Below, piece by piece: positions 22,051 through 35,129 of a stretch of DNA of 64,000 bases. The translations under genes were made by a program, and so were the position numbers. The notes under the pieces were generated by a model. That model was given only the letters and a program-made list of their open reading frames with translations, searched no databases and was not told the origin of the DNA. Position 1 is the stretch's first letter. Each line of letters starts with the position of its first letter. Source of the DNA: Cristatella mucedo (Eukaryota; Bryozoa; Phylactolaemata; Cristatellidae); contig WPIO01000021.1 of NCBI GenBank assembly GCA_009760855.2, positions 2,246,501 through 2,310,500 on the forward strand, given 5' to 3'.

Positions 22051-23838
22051 ATCTGCACACTTGGTGGTCATAGTCGAGCTTTAGGAATTTTATCATGGCC
22101 ACCAACCTGTTGATAGCTCAAAAGATTGAGAAATATGCCTAGTAACGACAATCTGTGTCTCGACCGATATCTCATTCTTTCTCCTTTCAGGCATGTCAAG
22201 CTCAACCCAGTGAGAGATAAGCTTCGAATTTTAAGCCAGCCTCTGCTTAGGGCGTCTAATGGATAGTCCTCAGGCCAGCCTTTTACTGAGTCTTGAAATT
22301 GCATTACTGATAGCCAAAAATCCTATGATCGATCTTCATAGCATGCGGCCGCACCAAGTCTACGTTACAAAGCAAAACAAGGCCCGATAAAATATTCGAC
22401 GTTGAACTCATGACAGTCCGATCTTGTAATCTAATTTTAGGTGTTAGGAAGCCGGAAAACCCAAAACATATTGCAATGATTGAAACAGTGATTACCGTCA
22501 GAGGAGTTTGGCCACTAGGTAGCTCAATTTATCACCAGTCTGGGATGGCTTGCGATGTAATATTTAGCCCTCCCGAGCTCGATGTGTAATAAAGGAGTAC
22601 AATTTCGGCTTAGATAGAAGAGCAAATCGCAATGAGAGAAAAAACTCGATCTTTTTTGATCGAAGCTAAACTTCTCAGCTTCTGACCTGACGTTAGAGAG
22701 CCTTTACGTGTTCTGTATTTTCACACTTTTGAAGCATAAAGCAGTAACTACATAAAATTCACAAAAGGAGGCAAAAAATCAACTGGTAAAATTCGGTTAA
22801 ATAGATACCACCTCTGCAGATTGTATAATAAATGATTGATGCAATTGGTGAAGTCATCCAGCGAGGAGACGGCCCAAAGAGCCGAGAGCAACAAATAGAA
22901 CAAGTTGGGGAGGTAATCCGAATGACCAACCACCCTCCGGATAGGCTTAGTTCACCAACCTAAAAATAGTACCGCATCTTCACTCTCTTGACAGACTGCA
23001 CCCATTTAAGATGTTTCCGTCGCTAGTGTAACGAAAGTCCTTGCTTTGAAACAATTAAATGTAATCCGTGGGTCTTGTGCCCTAGCGAGGAAATGCCAGG
23101 GATAGGGATCTGTAACAATGCCGAGTTAGTGGTAATCTAGAGTATTCGCCGTACGCAACGAAGAAAAATCAGGAAGCCACGCTAAATTAGGAAGAGGTTA
23201 AGCAGTAATGGCCTGACCGTGAAAGGCCTGTTTCTATGAACGGCTCGGAAATTGACTCTCGCGGTCCAGGAGCAGTAGCGAAAACAGGAGTCTCTGCTGT
23301 GCTGTTAAGAGCCTTTCAGCTAAAGAGTGGGAGAGCGAAAACCACCGAAGACTTGCCGAGGCTAGCACTCCTATATATAGAGGCACAGCAACTACGCTGT
23401 AGCCAGGGAGTTACGCTTCATTTAGGTCGGGATGAGAACTTTGATCGCTAGTCGCTATTAAACCACTCGGTTGACCACTAGTTTCGGCGCTATTATGTGA
23501 TTCATGGGAGAGGCTGGCATTGGAGATGTCAACACTGAACTAGTTAGGTTTTCTACGTTTTATGCTTTGAAATAAAAAATCACAAGTTCCTCTACTTTTT
23601 CTGATTGACTTTATGAAGCTGTTCTAGTTTGAAATGGTGTGAGATAATAATGCGATCAATGGATTGTCTTAGAATTCTCTCGGACATGGGTGATGAACTC
23701 TAACCTAGCTGTCAAATTCAGGAAAAATTTAAAATCCTCTTATTTTAACTGGAAAATATTTAAAAAAAATGCTCAAGATGCATTCCGTAGGAAATTATAT
23801 TTTCATCATTGCAGGAATGTTCTGTACCAATTGACTGC
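22051..23838. other. Unannotated intergenic DNA
   Basis: No gene or repeat family recognised; only short frames without motifs. Confidence 0.45.

Positions 23839-23902
<64 letters not shown>
23839..23902. repeat. (GA)n microsatellite
   Basis: About 60 bp of nearly pure AG repeats. Confidence 0.95.
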
Positions 23903-23903
<1 letters not shown>

Positions 23904-24027
23904 CTCAGTAATTATCATACGACGTCTATTGTAAAAAATCTTCGGTAGTCATTAGACATGAACTGTTTTCAGGATAAATCTGTGCAAAATACCAGAAGCC
24001 CACTTCGGAATCTATTGCATCAATGTA

Positions 24028-24085
24028 TATAAGGAATATGGGAATATGTCCTCAATATGGGAATATGGGAATATGGGAACATGCT
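24028..24085. repeat. Small minisatellite, GGAATATG-type unit
   Basis: The unit 'ggaatatg' recurs four times or more with one interruption ('tcctcaat'). Confidence 0.75.
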
Positions 24086-24724
24086 CCTCGAAGTGGGTTA
24101 TTGGTTATGGGTACCAAACAGCGTCTGTTGTTGGCAAGCTCGGCTTATCTATGTCCACACTTCAGCTCATTGAAGTCCTCATAATGCGGGTTGAAATACA
24201 GATGTTACGATGATCTGTACCCTGCATTTTTTCATATGGCGCTACTATTGTGATTCAGCATCTGTAGTAGTGGTTGAATGCCACTAGGGCGTAAATTTAG
24301 GGCAAACATCTTACTGCTAAATTCGTGATGCCGAGCTCCTACGAATTGGTGCACAGCCTGCCGGCCAGACTTGGAGTTCTTGGTATTAGAAAGTGAATCA
24401 TGCGATGCAGCCCTCGAATTTGGCTCACGATAGAAGTTTCTAGTTAGCCCAAGAGGCTACCCTTTAGTTTCTATTCAAGCGTTCTAAACCACCTTTAATG
24501 ATTCGTCGTCATCCAAATAGGGGATGACCTACATCGTTCCAAAACGAGCCGGGGATTCAAACTCCTAGAGATCAGCATTCTTTACTACTGCCTCTCAGTT
24601 CTAGATAGACTCCAATGGAAAACTTTGCATTCATATAAAACCTTGGAGCTTGTCTGAATTTTAGGAATAAGAAGTTGGGAGCACGATACGTTTACCGTTT
24701 AACCGTTATCTATCTCCTCATGTG
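24086..24724. other. Unannotated DNA
   Basis: No feature recognised. Confidence 0.4.
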
Positions 24725-25330
24725 ACGCTAAAAAGCAACGAAGACTAATTGGATGTTTTGCAGGCGAGGTATCTACTTGACATTCAGAGTCTAAGCAGCT
24801 GTTATGGCACACGCATACTAGTCAACAGATTTGAAATCATGCAATAAAGAGTACTTGCATAAAGCAGTAAAAGTAAGGCATAAAGTAAAGGATCCCAGTA
24901 GCAAGTAGTAGCAGGAGCAAAGGCAGCAGCAGCAGCAGCAGAAAAAGCAGCATCGGACTGGTTGGAAGGAAGTGCCAGAGTTGGTAGCAGGTGAGAAGAC
25001 GTTCTCTTTGGGCACAATTTTGGAAGCGAGCTCTACAGCCTGGATTGGCAGAGCAAAATATTTTGTAGCTAACTGTTTATAAGTGAAAAATGGGACAACT
25101 TATCTATTTCTCTGAGCAACCACGAGGACACAATGAGGCTGAAACGGCCTCAACGTCAGCTAGGCTTGAAAGGGCTGAAGTCATGGCTAGCTTTACGGGT
25201 CTGAGAGAGACTCGGTTTGAATCCGCTGATTCACTGGGAGCCACTAAATATTCTGTTGAAAAGATGACAGGTGCAGGAATTTCAGGACAACAGCGATCAG
25301 CCTAGCCGCCGTACACAGAGCCACCTCTTG
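24725..25330 (-). mobile_element. LINE C 3' part
   Basis: Starts like the other LINE C ends ('gaagacta.ttgg.tgtt..gcagg') and includes the C-terminal ORF region, here with a short (GCA)6 run at about 24924-24942. It continues into sequence homologous to 15420-15600 ('cagcctggattggcagagcaaaa', 'caaccacgaggacacaatgaggctgaaac'). Stops are frequent. The boundary at the right is uncertain. Confidence 0.75.
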
Positions 25331-25958
25331 AGGTTAAATGGATTTCCGGCAGCACTGCTTTCATCAAGTTACAGAAATATAGCTTGAACAATTGAGGAAG
25401 ATATTTTAAGCCTTGAATGAGGAATCGAAGTAAGTTCGGACTTATGTATAAATTCAGCTAAAAGAGTTGGCCAATTTACAGGACACGATGTCTGCAAGGC
25501 TGAAGTAAAGTTCAGCAATCATGATCGGAATGACCACCTTGATTCTTGAGATGGACGCGATTAGTGCTCATTAATGCCACTTGCAAAACAATGACAGTAG
25601 GAGCATGGATAAAAATGACCTTTCACGAGAAGCAGTGGATATTCGAATGCCTAAAAAAGAACTAGGACTTAAATGAACTCTCAAGGAATGGCAGCGCTAG
25701 GAGATCTGCTAGGTGAGTCCCAACAGCTACGCGATACAGTCTGGATACGATGGGGAAGGTCAAGTTAAGCCGTGACCGTCTCTCGACAGCCATGCCGATG
25801 GCTGTTTTTAATCTCTCAAGAAGGATCTCGTAATAGAGGACGGTGATAATGATGTCTGCTGGAACAGGACTGAAGCATTGCCTCTGTGCTCGAAGGGGTC
25901 ACACGGTTGCAATGAGAATGCAGGATATTGCTCTAATCCATAATGCTAGTTTTGAGAG
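25331..25958. other. Possible further LINE C remnant or unique DNA
   Basis: Spacing and a few words resemble the middle of LINE C, but I could not align it convincingly. Confidence 0.3.
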
Positions 25959-25959
25959 T

Positions 25960-26197
<238 letters not shown>

Positions 26198-27296
26198 CCG
26201 TAATTATGATGTTAAGGCGTTTCAAGCTCTTAAAAGTGAAGAAAACAACAGTTTCATTACAGATGTAAAGAGTTCTTATTGGCCAGATGCGGATAAACAG
26301 TCTGTCCGGGGAGGAAGTAAGTCTCCGGTTTGGAGCTCCAGCTCATTAATCCGTGGGCACGGGACCAATTTTTCTAGATTGAGTTACATAAGCTTGCTTG
26401 GAAAAATGCCTTCCACGCGCAATATCAAGCTCTGAAAATTGAGAATTGAGGCATCATTTATTTATGAAAGTTTTAGAAGCTTTTAAAAAGGTTTCTCTTG
26501 CGGCGCTTGATCCTACGCAGATATTCACACGTTGCAGAAATCGGGTAAAATACATTCTTTAGGGAGTTAGAAAGCCTATCTTTTTGGTCTCTTCTTCGGC
26601 AGGAGCAATTGTATTCTGCCGAAAGAAAAGGCTATATTTTGTTCTAAGGAAATCTCACCATACTTTCTATGAATTCAAATTTAAGGAGGCAGCTGCTGGT
26701 TGTCGTTACTGCCAAGATTCACACTATGTCCATAGAGGGGAGGCCACTAGGCCCTAGAAGAATTCTTAAAATGAATTTTGTATGGTGCTCCTTTCAGAGC
26801 TCGCGTTACAAGTCGGTCTCCTATGCAATCTTTTGGTTAAGGAGTTAAAGCAAAGTTTAGATTCTATTCAGATACTATCGAGGTTGTTAAGCTGCCACAG
26901 TGGTAGACCGCGGGTCCTAGCCGTAACAAGTCGCTTAAGTGGTCGCCAAGGTTTAGTCAGGCTTGGTCGTTCTTGGCTGCTCAGGCATTAAACAAAATGT
27001 GGACACGTAAGCAGTTCCCGTTGAACACTTAGCTACCCACAAGAAATTCAGAAAGTCATCCCGGGTGACCACCAAGATTTCAGTTTGACGCTCTCACGTT
27101 TAATAATTTAGAACTTTCATCAGTGATACAAAATATTAACGCAGCGGTGGCATCCAAAGAAGTTTAGCAGTGTAGGCATATTCCAGAAGCTTCTTAGATG
27201 CGAAACCACAAGTCTGTTTCCACAGAATTTAGCTTTATTCTTTAAAAGGGCAATACTATTTTTTTTAGAGCTTTTGAGGCGATATAAATTTTTAAG
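26198..27296. other. Unannotated DNA
   Basis: No feature recognised; the 69-residue frame at 26782-26991 has no motif. Confidence 0.4.
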
Positions 27297-27420
27297 ATAA
27301 TAATAATAATAATAATGCACTTGATAAAGCGCCCTCAGAGAACTCAATCTCTTTCTAGGCGCTTTACATTCGCTGCAAAGGGAAATGCAATTGAATGAGG
27401 AGTAATATCATGATGGGTTT
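27297..27420 (-). mobile_element. LINE A 3' tail
   Basis: AAT repeats, consensus-like hairpin ('aaagcgccctcagagaac'...'ctttctaggcgcttta') and the 'cattcgctgcaaagggaaatgcaattgaat' flank, all on the minus strand. The hairpin is essentially intact, which suggests one of the younger insertions. Confidence 0.9.
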
Positions 27421-28579
27421 ACAGAGGCCCACAGAGAAAAATGCCTCCCGCAGGCTGCCTCTGGATCTCCGCATATAATTACGAATGTTCTTTTTTAGTT
27501 TTTCGAAAGAGTCATCCGGATGCGCAGCTTTACCAAGAAGCTAAAAGATGTCCAAATTTTTATAAAAATTAAATGCTCATCTAAAGTGACGTTTAGAATA
27601 TGAAAGAGAGTAAAAACGATAAACTATTACGTGGGCCTGAGAGTGCTATTTCGCAGATTTCGAAGAACGCTCCTTACCTCTTGGCCTGCAACGCAAGGTC
27701 AACGTTTAACCCAGAAACACGTTCTTGGTTACATCTTTATGGATATTCTAAATGGTTATTCAGGATCCATATTTCTAACACTATCTAACAAGATGAAACA
27801 GTTAGCCTAATACTTGCATCAAAACATAGTCACTTTTGTACTCCAATAAAGATAACACTACGCAAGAGAATTTTGCACCTGAAAATTCAGCATAATCTCT
27901 TGTTTGCTTGCTATATTTCACGATCTAGAAAAACGGCGATTGTTTACTATAAACTACAATCTGTGATCAGAATAGTGACTAAGTTGGGCTATAAATTTAT
28001 TTCCGATGATAAAAGTTATTAAGTCGTGCCTTGTTGTCATCGTTTTGCTAATAATCAGAATTTGTTAATTGAACATTGAAAACAGCTGGCAACAATTTAT
28101 TTCATCTGTTACTCTAAGAATTTGTTTAATCAAGTTCTAGTCCTAGATGTCAGAAACTCTGCATTTGACTTAGTAATAACATGGTCTCTGATAATATATT
28201 TGATGTCAATATAGTTGGGAAAACATGAAATTCTATTCTCAGCCACTTTTGTGAAATTGGAACGTAAATCTAAAATATGTTGCTTGCTGTCTGTCTCCTG
28301 AATATTGCTGATACCTCTACCAAGAGGTGAGCGACGGGAAACTCAAGGTAGAAGTATGGCGGAAATGTCTGGATCCGTGGAGGGAGTTAAACTCTCACTA
28401 GTTCGACGTTTGGAGGAGTCCACGGTGTAGAAGTAGCAACTGTGGTGAGTGTTCAGTTGATTCCGATCAAATTCATGCGATAGATGACTTCATTGCTCTC
28501 TTTTATATCTATTTTCTATCTGTTCTTTCCATCCATACCAGCATTGAAAACTAACGAAGTTATCTAAATCCTAATAAGA
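27421..28579. other. Unannotated AT-rich DNA
   Basis: No gene or repeat recognised. Confidence 0.45.
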
Positions 28580-29290
28580 AACTCACTTGGAATGCATAAG
28601 GTGGTGTTGTGCAATAAATTTCGTCTTGCGAGTGCCACTTGCTTACATAACCTTAAAATATTCTATTGTGGTGCTCTCATGTGAAATGAGGTGGTCAGCC
28701 CCTGTCTTCATCTTTGACAGAAGTGCTAAAGTAAGCAGTTTACCCTTCAAACATTTTAACAGACTTTACTGGCTTCTTTATCGATCTCTTCTTACAAAAT
28801 TGTCCAAGCACTTTTCAAAATGCATCTACATGGTGAAAGCAACCTGTTGATGCCTTCTCAATCCAATTTGGCTATTTATCATCTTTTTACTACGTGACAA
28901 CTTAAACCAAGCGTTCGTTTAAAGCAACTAAACTGTTGCACTTCTGTGGATACCCATCTACAGTATCATGTCTGCTGAAGCCTCAGAATTGCTAGTGGCC
29001 ACACAATGCCATCTATACTTTTGAACCAGACGTCAGCACTATGCCGAAGAGCAATAATGAAGAATTTAAAAAAAAAACAGTATGACTACGGAAGCAGATC
29101 ATAGATTCGATAGAACAGTTTGTATAGAAGGACGAAATACAATGAAATTAGAACATGTTGTAGGTGTGTCGACTATTCTGAATGCTTTTGCTTCAAGTTA
29201 GTATGGACAGTGTATACGTGGGGTTTCAATTTTTTGGTTTAAGTAGCAATACAGGCTTTCCTTGTTGGAATAAAATTAATGGTTTTACAG
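28580..29290 (+). repeat. Unclassified interspersed repeat, copy 1
   Basis: It is collinear with 35130-35900: shared words in the same order are 'atgtgaaatgaggtg', 'ctgttgcacttctgtg' / 'ctgttacacttctctg', 'gcc.aagagc.a', 'gaatttaaaaaa' / 'gaatttcaaaaa' and 'gcaatacaggctttcc' / 'gcagtttaggctttc'. The coding potential is low and the element class is unknown. Strand is nominal. Confidence 0.55.
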
Positions 29291-29524
29291 CAACAGTCTG
29301 ACGGCACGACTAATCTTATGATACTATGTCAATCTGCGTATACAGAGGCTGGTAAGATGCACTGCTTGGCAACACTAATATAAGGAAATCCTACCATTCG
29401 AGCTATGAGAACAGCAGTTAGCTAGCATTCGCACATCCTAATCCCGCTGTCCTGCCTCTACGATGCATTGATGTGCTGCTGCAATGCATGCCTAACATCT
29501 TAAATATGTCATAGTCTCAGGTCA

Positions 29525-31210
29525 TGCCTCGGCTCCTTCCAACAAGGCTGCAGTCAGGCTACTACTCAAGAAAGCAACACTAGACCGAGAGAACCTGAGA
29601 GACTTAAGCCCAGTCTTCCTTCCACAATTCCTATCGAAGACACTGAAATGAGTCGTGGCAGACCAGATGAACTCATATTGAACCATTAAACCATGCTAGT
29701 AAGGTACAGTCTGATTTTAGAGTGTCGATGTGAACGGACGATCATCATCAGAGGAACTGCTAAAGTTTGGGGTAGTCAGGGCTCTGTGCATGGTCCATTT
29801 AATTTCACTGTTTATACCCTCTTCTTAGCCGATGTGATTGCCAGGCACAATCTATGCTTTCACTTCCATGCAGGTGAAAATCAGTTGTATGTTTGCTTTG
29901 ATCCCTCCCAGCCCTCCAGCCCGTCGAAATCTCCTCATGACTCTCTTGCTGCATGTATTGATGACATCCGCACATGGATGGCAGAAAACGTTCTTAAATT
30001 AAATTATGATTAAACTAACCTACTGGTTATGGGCAAACCAAGTGTAATTCAGAAATCGGAAAACCCGGCACTCAATATCGGCTCTGTCAGCATATTTTCT
30101 GTTGAATCTGTATGTAACTCCTAGATACATAAGATCTAGGTGTCTTGATGCAGAATGACATTTTGTACATATCATTACTTAGATTTGCACTTTATTAGAC
30201 AGGCATAAAATATCCAAGTTGTTAAATGCATTTGTGACATTCCGTCTTGACTTCTGTAACTCACTGCTTGGTAGTCTACCGGCCCGTGCAATCAGGCGCT
30301 TACAGCTGGTGCAAAACTAATTTAAACCTATTTAGGACAGCATTTAGTGGGTCTCTGTGATTTGTCTTCATGTGCTTAAGCGGGCTGACACTATGCATGC
30401 TGCCACTAACCTAATTTGCATGCTGACCGTGTGCATGTCACCCCTAACCATGGTATTCATGTTGTTTGTGTATCAAGCATGATTTTACTCATCATTCAAT
30501 TGCATTTCCCTTTGCAGCAAATATAAGCGCCGAGAAAGAGATTGAGTTCTCTGAGGGCGCTTTATCAAGTGCATTATTATTACATTATTATTAAAACTCT
30601 GCTGCTAGGCTTGTCTGTCTTAATTTTCACAGTTGCCACATCACGCCACTTCCCACCGACCTGCTCTGGCTCCCGATCAAGCAACTCATTGATTTCCAGA
30701 TTTTGTCACTAACATTTAGCTCTCTTTATTCGTTGGCTCCAGCTTGGCAATTAAATCTGCTCACCCATCAGGCTAAGCATTATACTAACTGCTTTTCGGA
30801 ATATATACATTTACCCCTACCTAGCGCGAACCTCAAATCCTTTGGAGATACCAATATCTTTAGCTCGCATGCTACCAATGCCTGGAAATAACTTTCTACT
30901 TTTGTCGCGGCATTGCCTGACTTATATACATTAAAAAAACTTAAGAAACATTTATTTGTCACATAATTTAGTGGGTTCATTTAATTCGTCCTTTATGTGC
31001 TTATGCTCGCTGATACTGTGCAGGCTGCCACAAACCAAATTTGCATGTCAACCCTGAGCATGTCACCTCTAACCATGTTACGCTGGTTGTTAATTGAGCA
31101 TGCTACCACCAACCATTTGGCCATGGCTTCTTTAAAGCAAATATAAAGTGCCTAAAAAGAGATTGAATTTTCGAGAGCTCGATAAAAAATGCATTATTAT
31201 TGTTTGTACT
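29525..31210 (+). mobile_element. LINE A copy: reverse transcriptase remnant to 3' tail
   Basis: It starts in the RT fingers ('VRLLLKKATLDRENLRDLSPV', frame-broken). An internal deletion then leads to GSVHGPFNFTVYTLF, FHFHAGENQLYVCFDPSQPS (where 'YADDTQLY' is expected), WMAENVLKLNYD and the C-terminal 'NLKSFGD' block near 30828. It ends with the 3' UTR, a hairpin (31145-31190) and ATTATTG. The 106-residue frame at 29693-30013 is the best-preserved part. The active-site aspartates are lost. A second LINE A 3' end is inserted at 30319-30592. Confidence 0.88.
30319..30592 (+). mobile_element. LINE A 3' end nested inside LINE A, with target-site duplication
   Basis: The host frame 'LQLVQN' is broken after 'gtgcaaaact' and resumes at 'aaaactctgctgctaggc' ('SAARLVC'). 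AAAACT is present at 30313-30318 and 30593-30598, a 6-bp direct repeat expected from target-primed insertion. The insert holds 3' UTR, hairpin and (ATT)n. Confidence 0.85.
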
Positions 31211-34200
31211 ATTAATATTATCTAGAAATTGTCAAAAGCAGCCCTTAGTTTTAGAGAGAGGATGATTGGGATGTGATTTTGTCGAGCTTGGGACTTCAGA
31301 CTAAATGGATCAAAATAAAGTGGCAATCGAAGATGGCATCAATACTGGGAAAAAATTGTGGTATGCCCATCTTCACGCGCGCAATCGTATGCTGAACCTC
31401 CATGAGATCGATAACTATTTCAGAAATTTTTTGAAAGAGAAGTTTGGATAAATCACTGCTTGAAACAGGACCAAATGTCTTTCCGATAGGAGTGTTTTTA
31501 ACGGTAGCTAATACGATAGGTCAAACAAATAATACAGTCTATCAAGGCATTGAGGCGATTTCAGATGCCAAGGGCTTAGCGTTGCGTACTCAAGAGCATG
31601 CATTTCAGATGAATGATCCGATACCAAGCACAGATCACCGAGACAAATAGTCTAGCTGTATAATAAAATAGTGGATTTTGAGTAAATATTTTATATGGAA
31701 ATGTTAAATACACATTATATGTAGTTCAACAATGACAAGACGAGCGTGGTATATGAAAGTCTTAATTTCTGCTAACAAATCATCAGAATGAGTTATTCGT
31801 ATTCATTAATGTGCACATCCAAAAATTATTGCTCTTTTATACGCTGCATTAAAAAATATTTTAGCTGCCTTTCACACTTGTCTCGTATACTACAGATTCT
31901 GAATATCGACTGAATTTCCTATACTGAGCTACGATAGAAGAGAACCCATCCTCTTACGAAAAATTTCTGTTATCCAGCAGTGCAGTTAAGAATAACCACC
32001 ACCCAGAGCAAATAATTCTGCTTTCTCGTTGGTGACAGGCTATATTCGCTTAAAAGTATTTATTCATGCAGTTTTTGCATGAAAATGAATAGTAATCTTA
32101 CGAAATGGTAGCTCTACAGAATTAGGGAAGCTTACACAAAAGATTGCTCTGGATGGTTCTATCTGGGCAGCACTATCGGCTTCTAAAAAAGCTAAAATAT
32201 TAAATCCTTCATAAATGTGATTGCTATGTTTGACTTCAAATTAAAAAAAATTAACATAATTTCCTTATTTCAAACGGATCTACGGTGCTTCTGAGCCGAA
32301 GAGCAGACGCAAAAAAATAAGTCAACCAGCTCTGACATTTAAGGTTAGCACCGGCTGAATTGGTTGCAGACATTGTCTACCTGTGCTCTTGCCCTGTCTT
32401 CAGTGAAATGAATAATTCATATATTTTTTTAAAAGGCTGTTGCCTACAAATTTTCCCTTGTTTTCTCGTCCAAATCTTTTACAAAATTGGTGCAATAATG
32501 CAATTTTTCTCCTGCGGCGGTTTATAGCACAAACATTCTGTAGCTGCATCTTCGCTGTGGCTTTATACCTGGAATTGTATCCTAACTCAGATGCAGCTCA
32601 CGTTCTTTGCTGAGTGAAATGAATGGACTTAGCAAGCAGTTGGAACGTCGCTTTATTTTATTCGTCGGCTAGCCCATCAAGATTTCTCAGGTGGCAGAGT
32701 TTGACTTTAAGAGGACTGATCCGAATGCAGCTTAAAGGGTGGCGCATATCAAATGCTCCCAATTGACTCTCATTTTTTAACCAGCCAAAAACGGACGGAC
32801 TTTCTTTAAATTATGTGTAAGATACTGGAAGTGCATTGGCAGCTGATGTCTTACAGATGCAACTTGCGACTTTTGACCTTACAAAGTACGTTAAAATAAT
32901 AATCCCTGTCAACTAGCGGTGCCCAATGTATTCTGCACTGCATCAACAATTTTCGTAAAACATAGTAAGTGAATCCTAAAGCCCGGGCTGGATATATTTA
33001 ACGTACAGTTATGACAAGGCTCATTCAGCTGATAAAAGCATTGAGAGATACCATAGCAAGGATCTAGGTGCCATTACAAGAGGCGACTGAAATTGAATTT
33101 TCTTGGTGACTCAACACGCTTAAAAACCAACTGCATGGCCAATTTAACATTGCAAGAAGATAAAGAAAATATATTTCTCTCGCTATTTGCTGTAACTGGG
33201 TGTGCGGGTCTACAAATGATTTAGCTCCCCTTCCATACAAAAGATTGACCTGGATGTGGCACGCATAACGAATTCCGCCAGGCATGGCCTTACAGCGTAC
33301 TGAATTAAATTATGGCGAATGTTCACCGGTCTCTACTTTCAAGGTCGTTGTACAAAGAAAATTAGAAAGGCAAGCTTATTTCTTAGGACAAAATAATTCT
33401 CTCATTTGGCCGGAGTGGATACAAATACAAAGAGCCAAGTGCGAGGAATAATTGCGAAAGTATGGAAGACAAAAACTCGAGAGACAAATAAAAAGGAAGC
33501 CAATAAGCCTCAAGCTTTACTTACTCAATGTTAACGCTACTTTCGCAAACGCAGAAATAACAAAGGACCGAAGGGTAAGCATAAGAGCGTCACTGCAAAC
33601 TCCCAACTTTAAAATTTCGGTTTTAGCTTTACAAATGCTATTACGATATTCCGCGATCTTCGCGGTTCTTCGCTTCCTCACATGCGAGGTATGCGACCTC
33701 TATTTAATCGGTCAACTAACAAATGGCCTGCCCAATAATGCTGAATAGGTAGAGTCTCACTCCAGGTGTACCGGCATCTCTCGGCAACGTTTGATACCAT
33801 GGATCGCCAATCTTTCTCTTGGATTGCCTATCATTTCGCTAAGGCATCGCAGGCGCTCTGCCACAACTCGTCTTTGGGGCATCGTTCGTCGCTCTTCTTC
33901 GTCGCTCTTCTCCGCTACCGCAAGCCCGAGCCAGCTACACTCTAAGCTATCACGTTGAGAGATTGCGGAGCTGTGATATCTATGGGAAACGATCATCAAA
34001 GAACTCTTAGACAATTGGAAATCCATGGGCCTTGCTTTACGTCTATTTCTTCTCGTAACTACACTGTCATAACAAAAATGCTTATCCTTATATATAATAA
34101 TAGTGTTACATCCCAACTAAACCTTAGAAGTATAGAAAATATGATAGTCATTCTCTAAAAACTTTCGTTTTTCGATAGAAACGGGGATACACTTGAAAAT

Positions 34201-34374
34201 AAGCCGTTTCCGAATGAAAAGACAATCTGCAAAATTCAATTCCGTTGGTGCACTGCTAGTCAGACCCAGCAAATTAATTTAATTTATCATTTATTTACTC
34301 TGACATTAGTAAAAAAAATGACCATTCAAAGCGATTCAGAAATAAGCAGAGTTTTTAAATTTTTAGCAATGTCG
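31211..34374. other. Unannotated AT-rich DNA
   Basis: About 3.1 kb without recognisable genes or repeats. The 119-residue minus-strand frame (34116-33757) and 68-residue plus-strand frame (31444-31650) have no motif I recognise. Confidence 0.45.
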
Positions 34375-34945
34375 CAAATTAAATTCTCGAAGAACCTCCA
34401 AACATTGTGACCATCTTGCTTTCTGCATACTTGTCTTGGTAAATAAGTTCCAAGTCCAGTATCTTACGATGGAAGCGCTCGCCTCTTTCCGCAGTAAGCT
34501 CGTCGCATGTTCTCTTTTAAATTTTTCAAGATGAGCATCAAGGATAGGGCCCACGAGGGCCAAGCTGCATTCATATTTTCTCTGCATCTCAGCTCTGTAT
34601 AAAAGCCTGAACCAGTTAGCTGAACTTTCCAGTTCCACAGTTACAGGTGATCGCCCTATGTTAGAATGCACAAGCGAAATTTTTACCAGAGCACAGCACA
34701 TATTGCCCAACGAAGAAGCTAAAAAACATAGTGACGCTTTATCCGATCTTTAACTTGCAGAATGGTATCCAACAAGCTGCACTGGCTGAACCTGGAGGTC
34801 AGAAGCTCTACATTCGACTCGATCAGACCGAGGTCTTTGATCTGATCGTTGAGGTCTTTCCACTTGAGAAAGTGTGGCTCTCGAGTCTGACTGATGCCGC
34901 TACCAATGTATTGGGCACAGGAAGCTCGGGGCGTCAATGCGATAG
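34375..34945 (-). pseudogene. Decayed copy of an uncharacterised multicopy protein family
   Basis: Two blocks on the minus strand look like the ends of a protein family seen in very many copies in arthropod and cnidarian genome annotations. From about 34880 to 34790: DLGLIESNVELLTSRFSQCS, its 'DL.RDL.L....ELL.SRL....LL' block. From about 34505 to 34420: GERFHRKILDLELIYQDKY, its C-terminal 'GERFH.DI..LE..YQ..Y' block, preceded by 'LDAHLEKFKEN'. The middle (hundreds of residues in full-length members) is missing, and the frame shifts between blocks. The biochemical role is unknown to me. Its copy number suggests a mobile or domesticated element. Recognition is from memory of family motifs. Confidence 0.5.
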
Positions 34946-35129
34946 TTGGTAAATAGAGTCAGGAATGAGCGAATGGATACAGGATGAGATCGCGCGCTCT
35001 CGCCGGTTCAACGTTGGAAGAATCCACTACGAAAAATTAGCACCGGCTTGATTGTCTGTCGGTTCCTGCCAATTTCTTTTTGGCAGCAAACTCCACGGCT
35101 CTCTTTTTCCAATGTACCTGCATGAAAAG

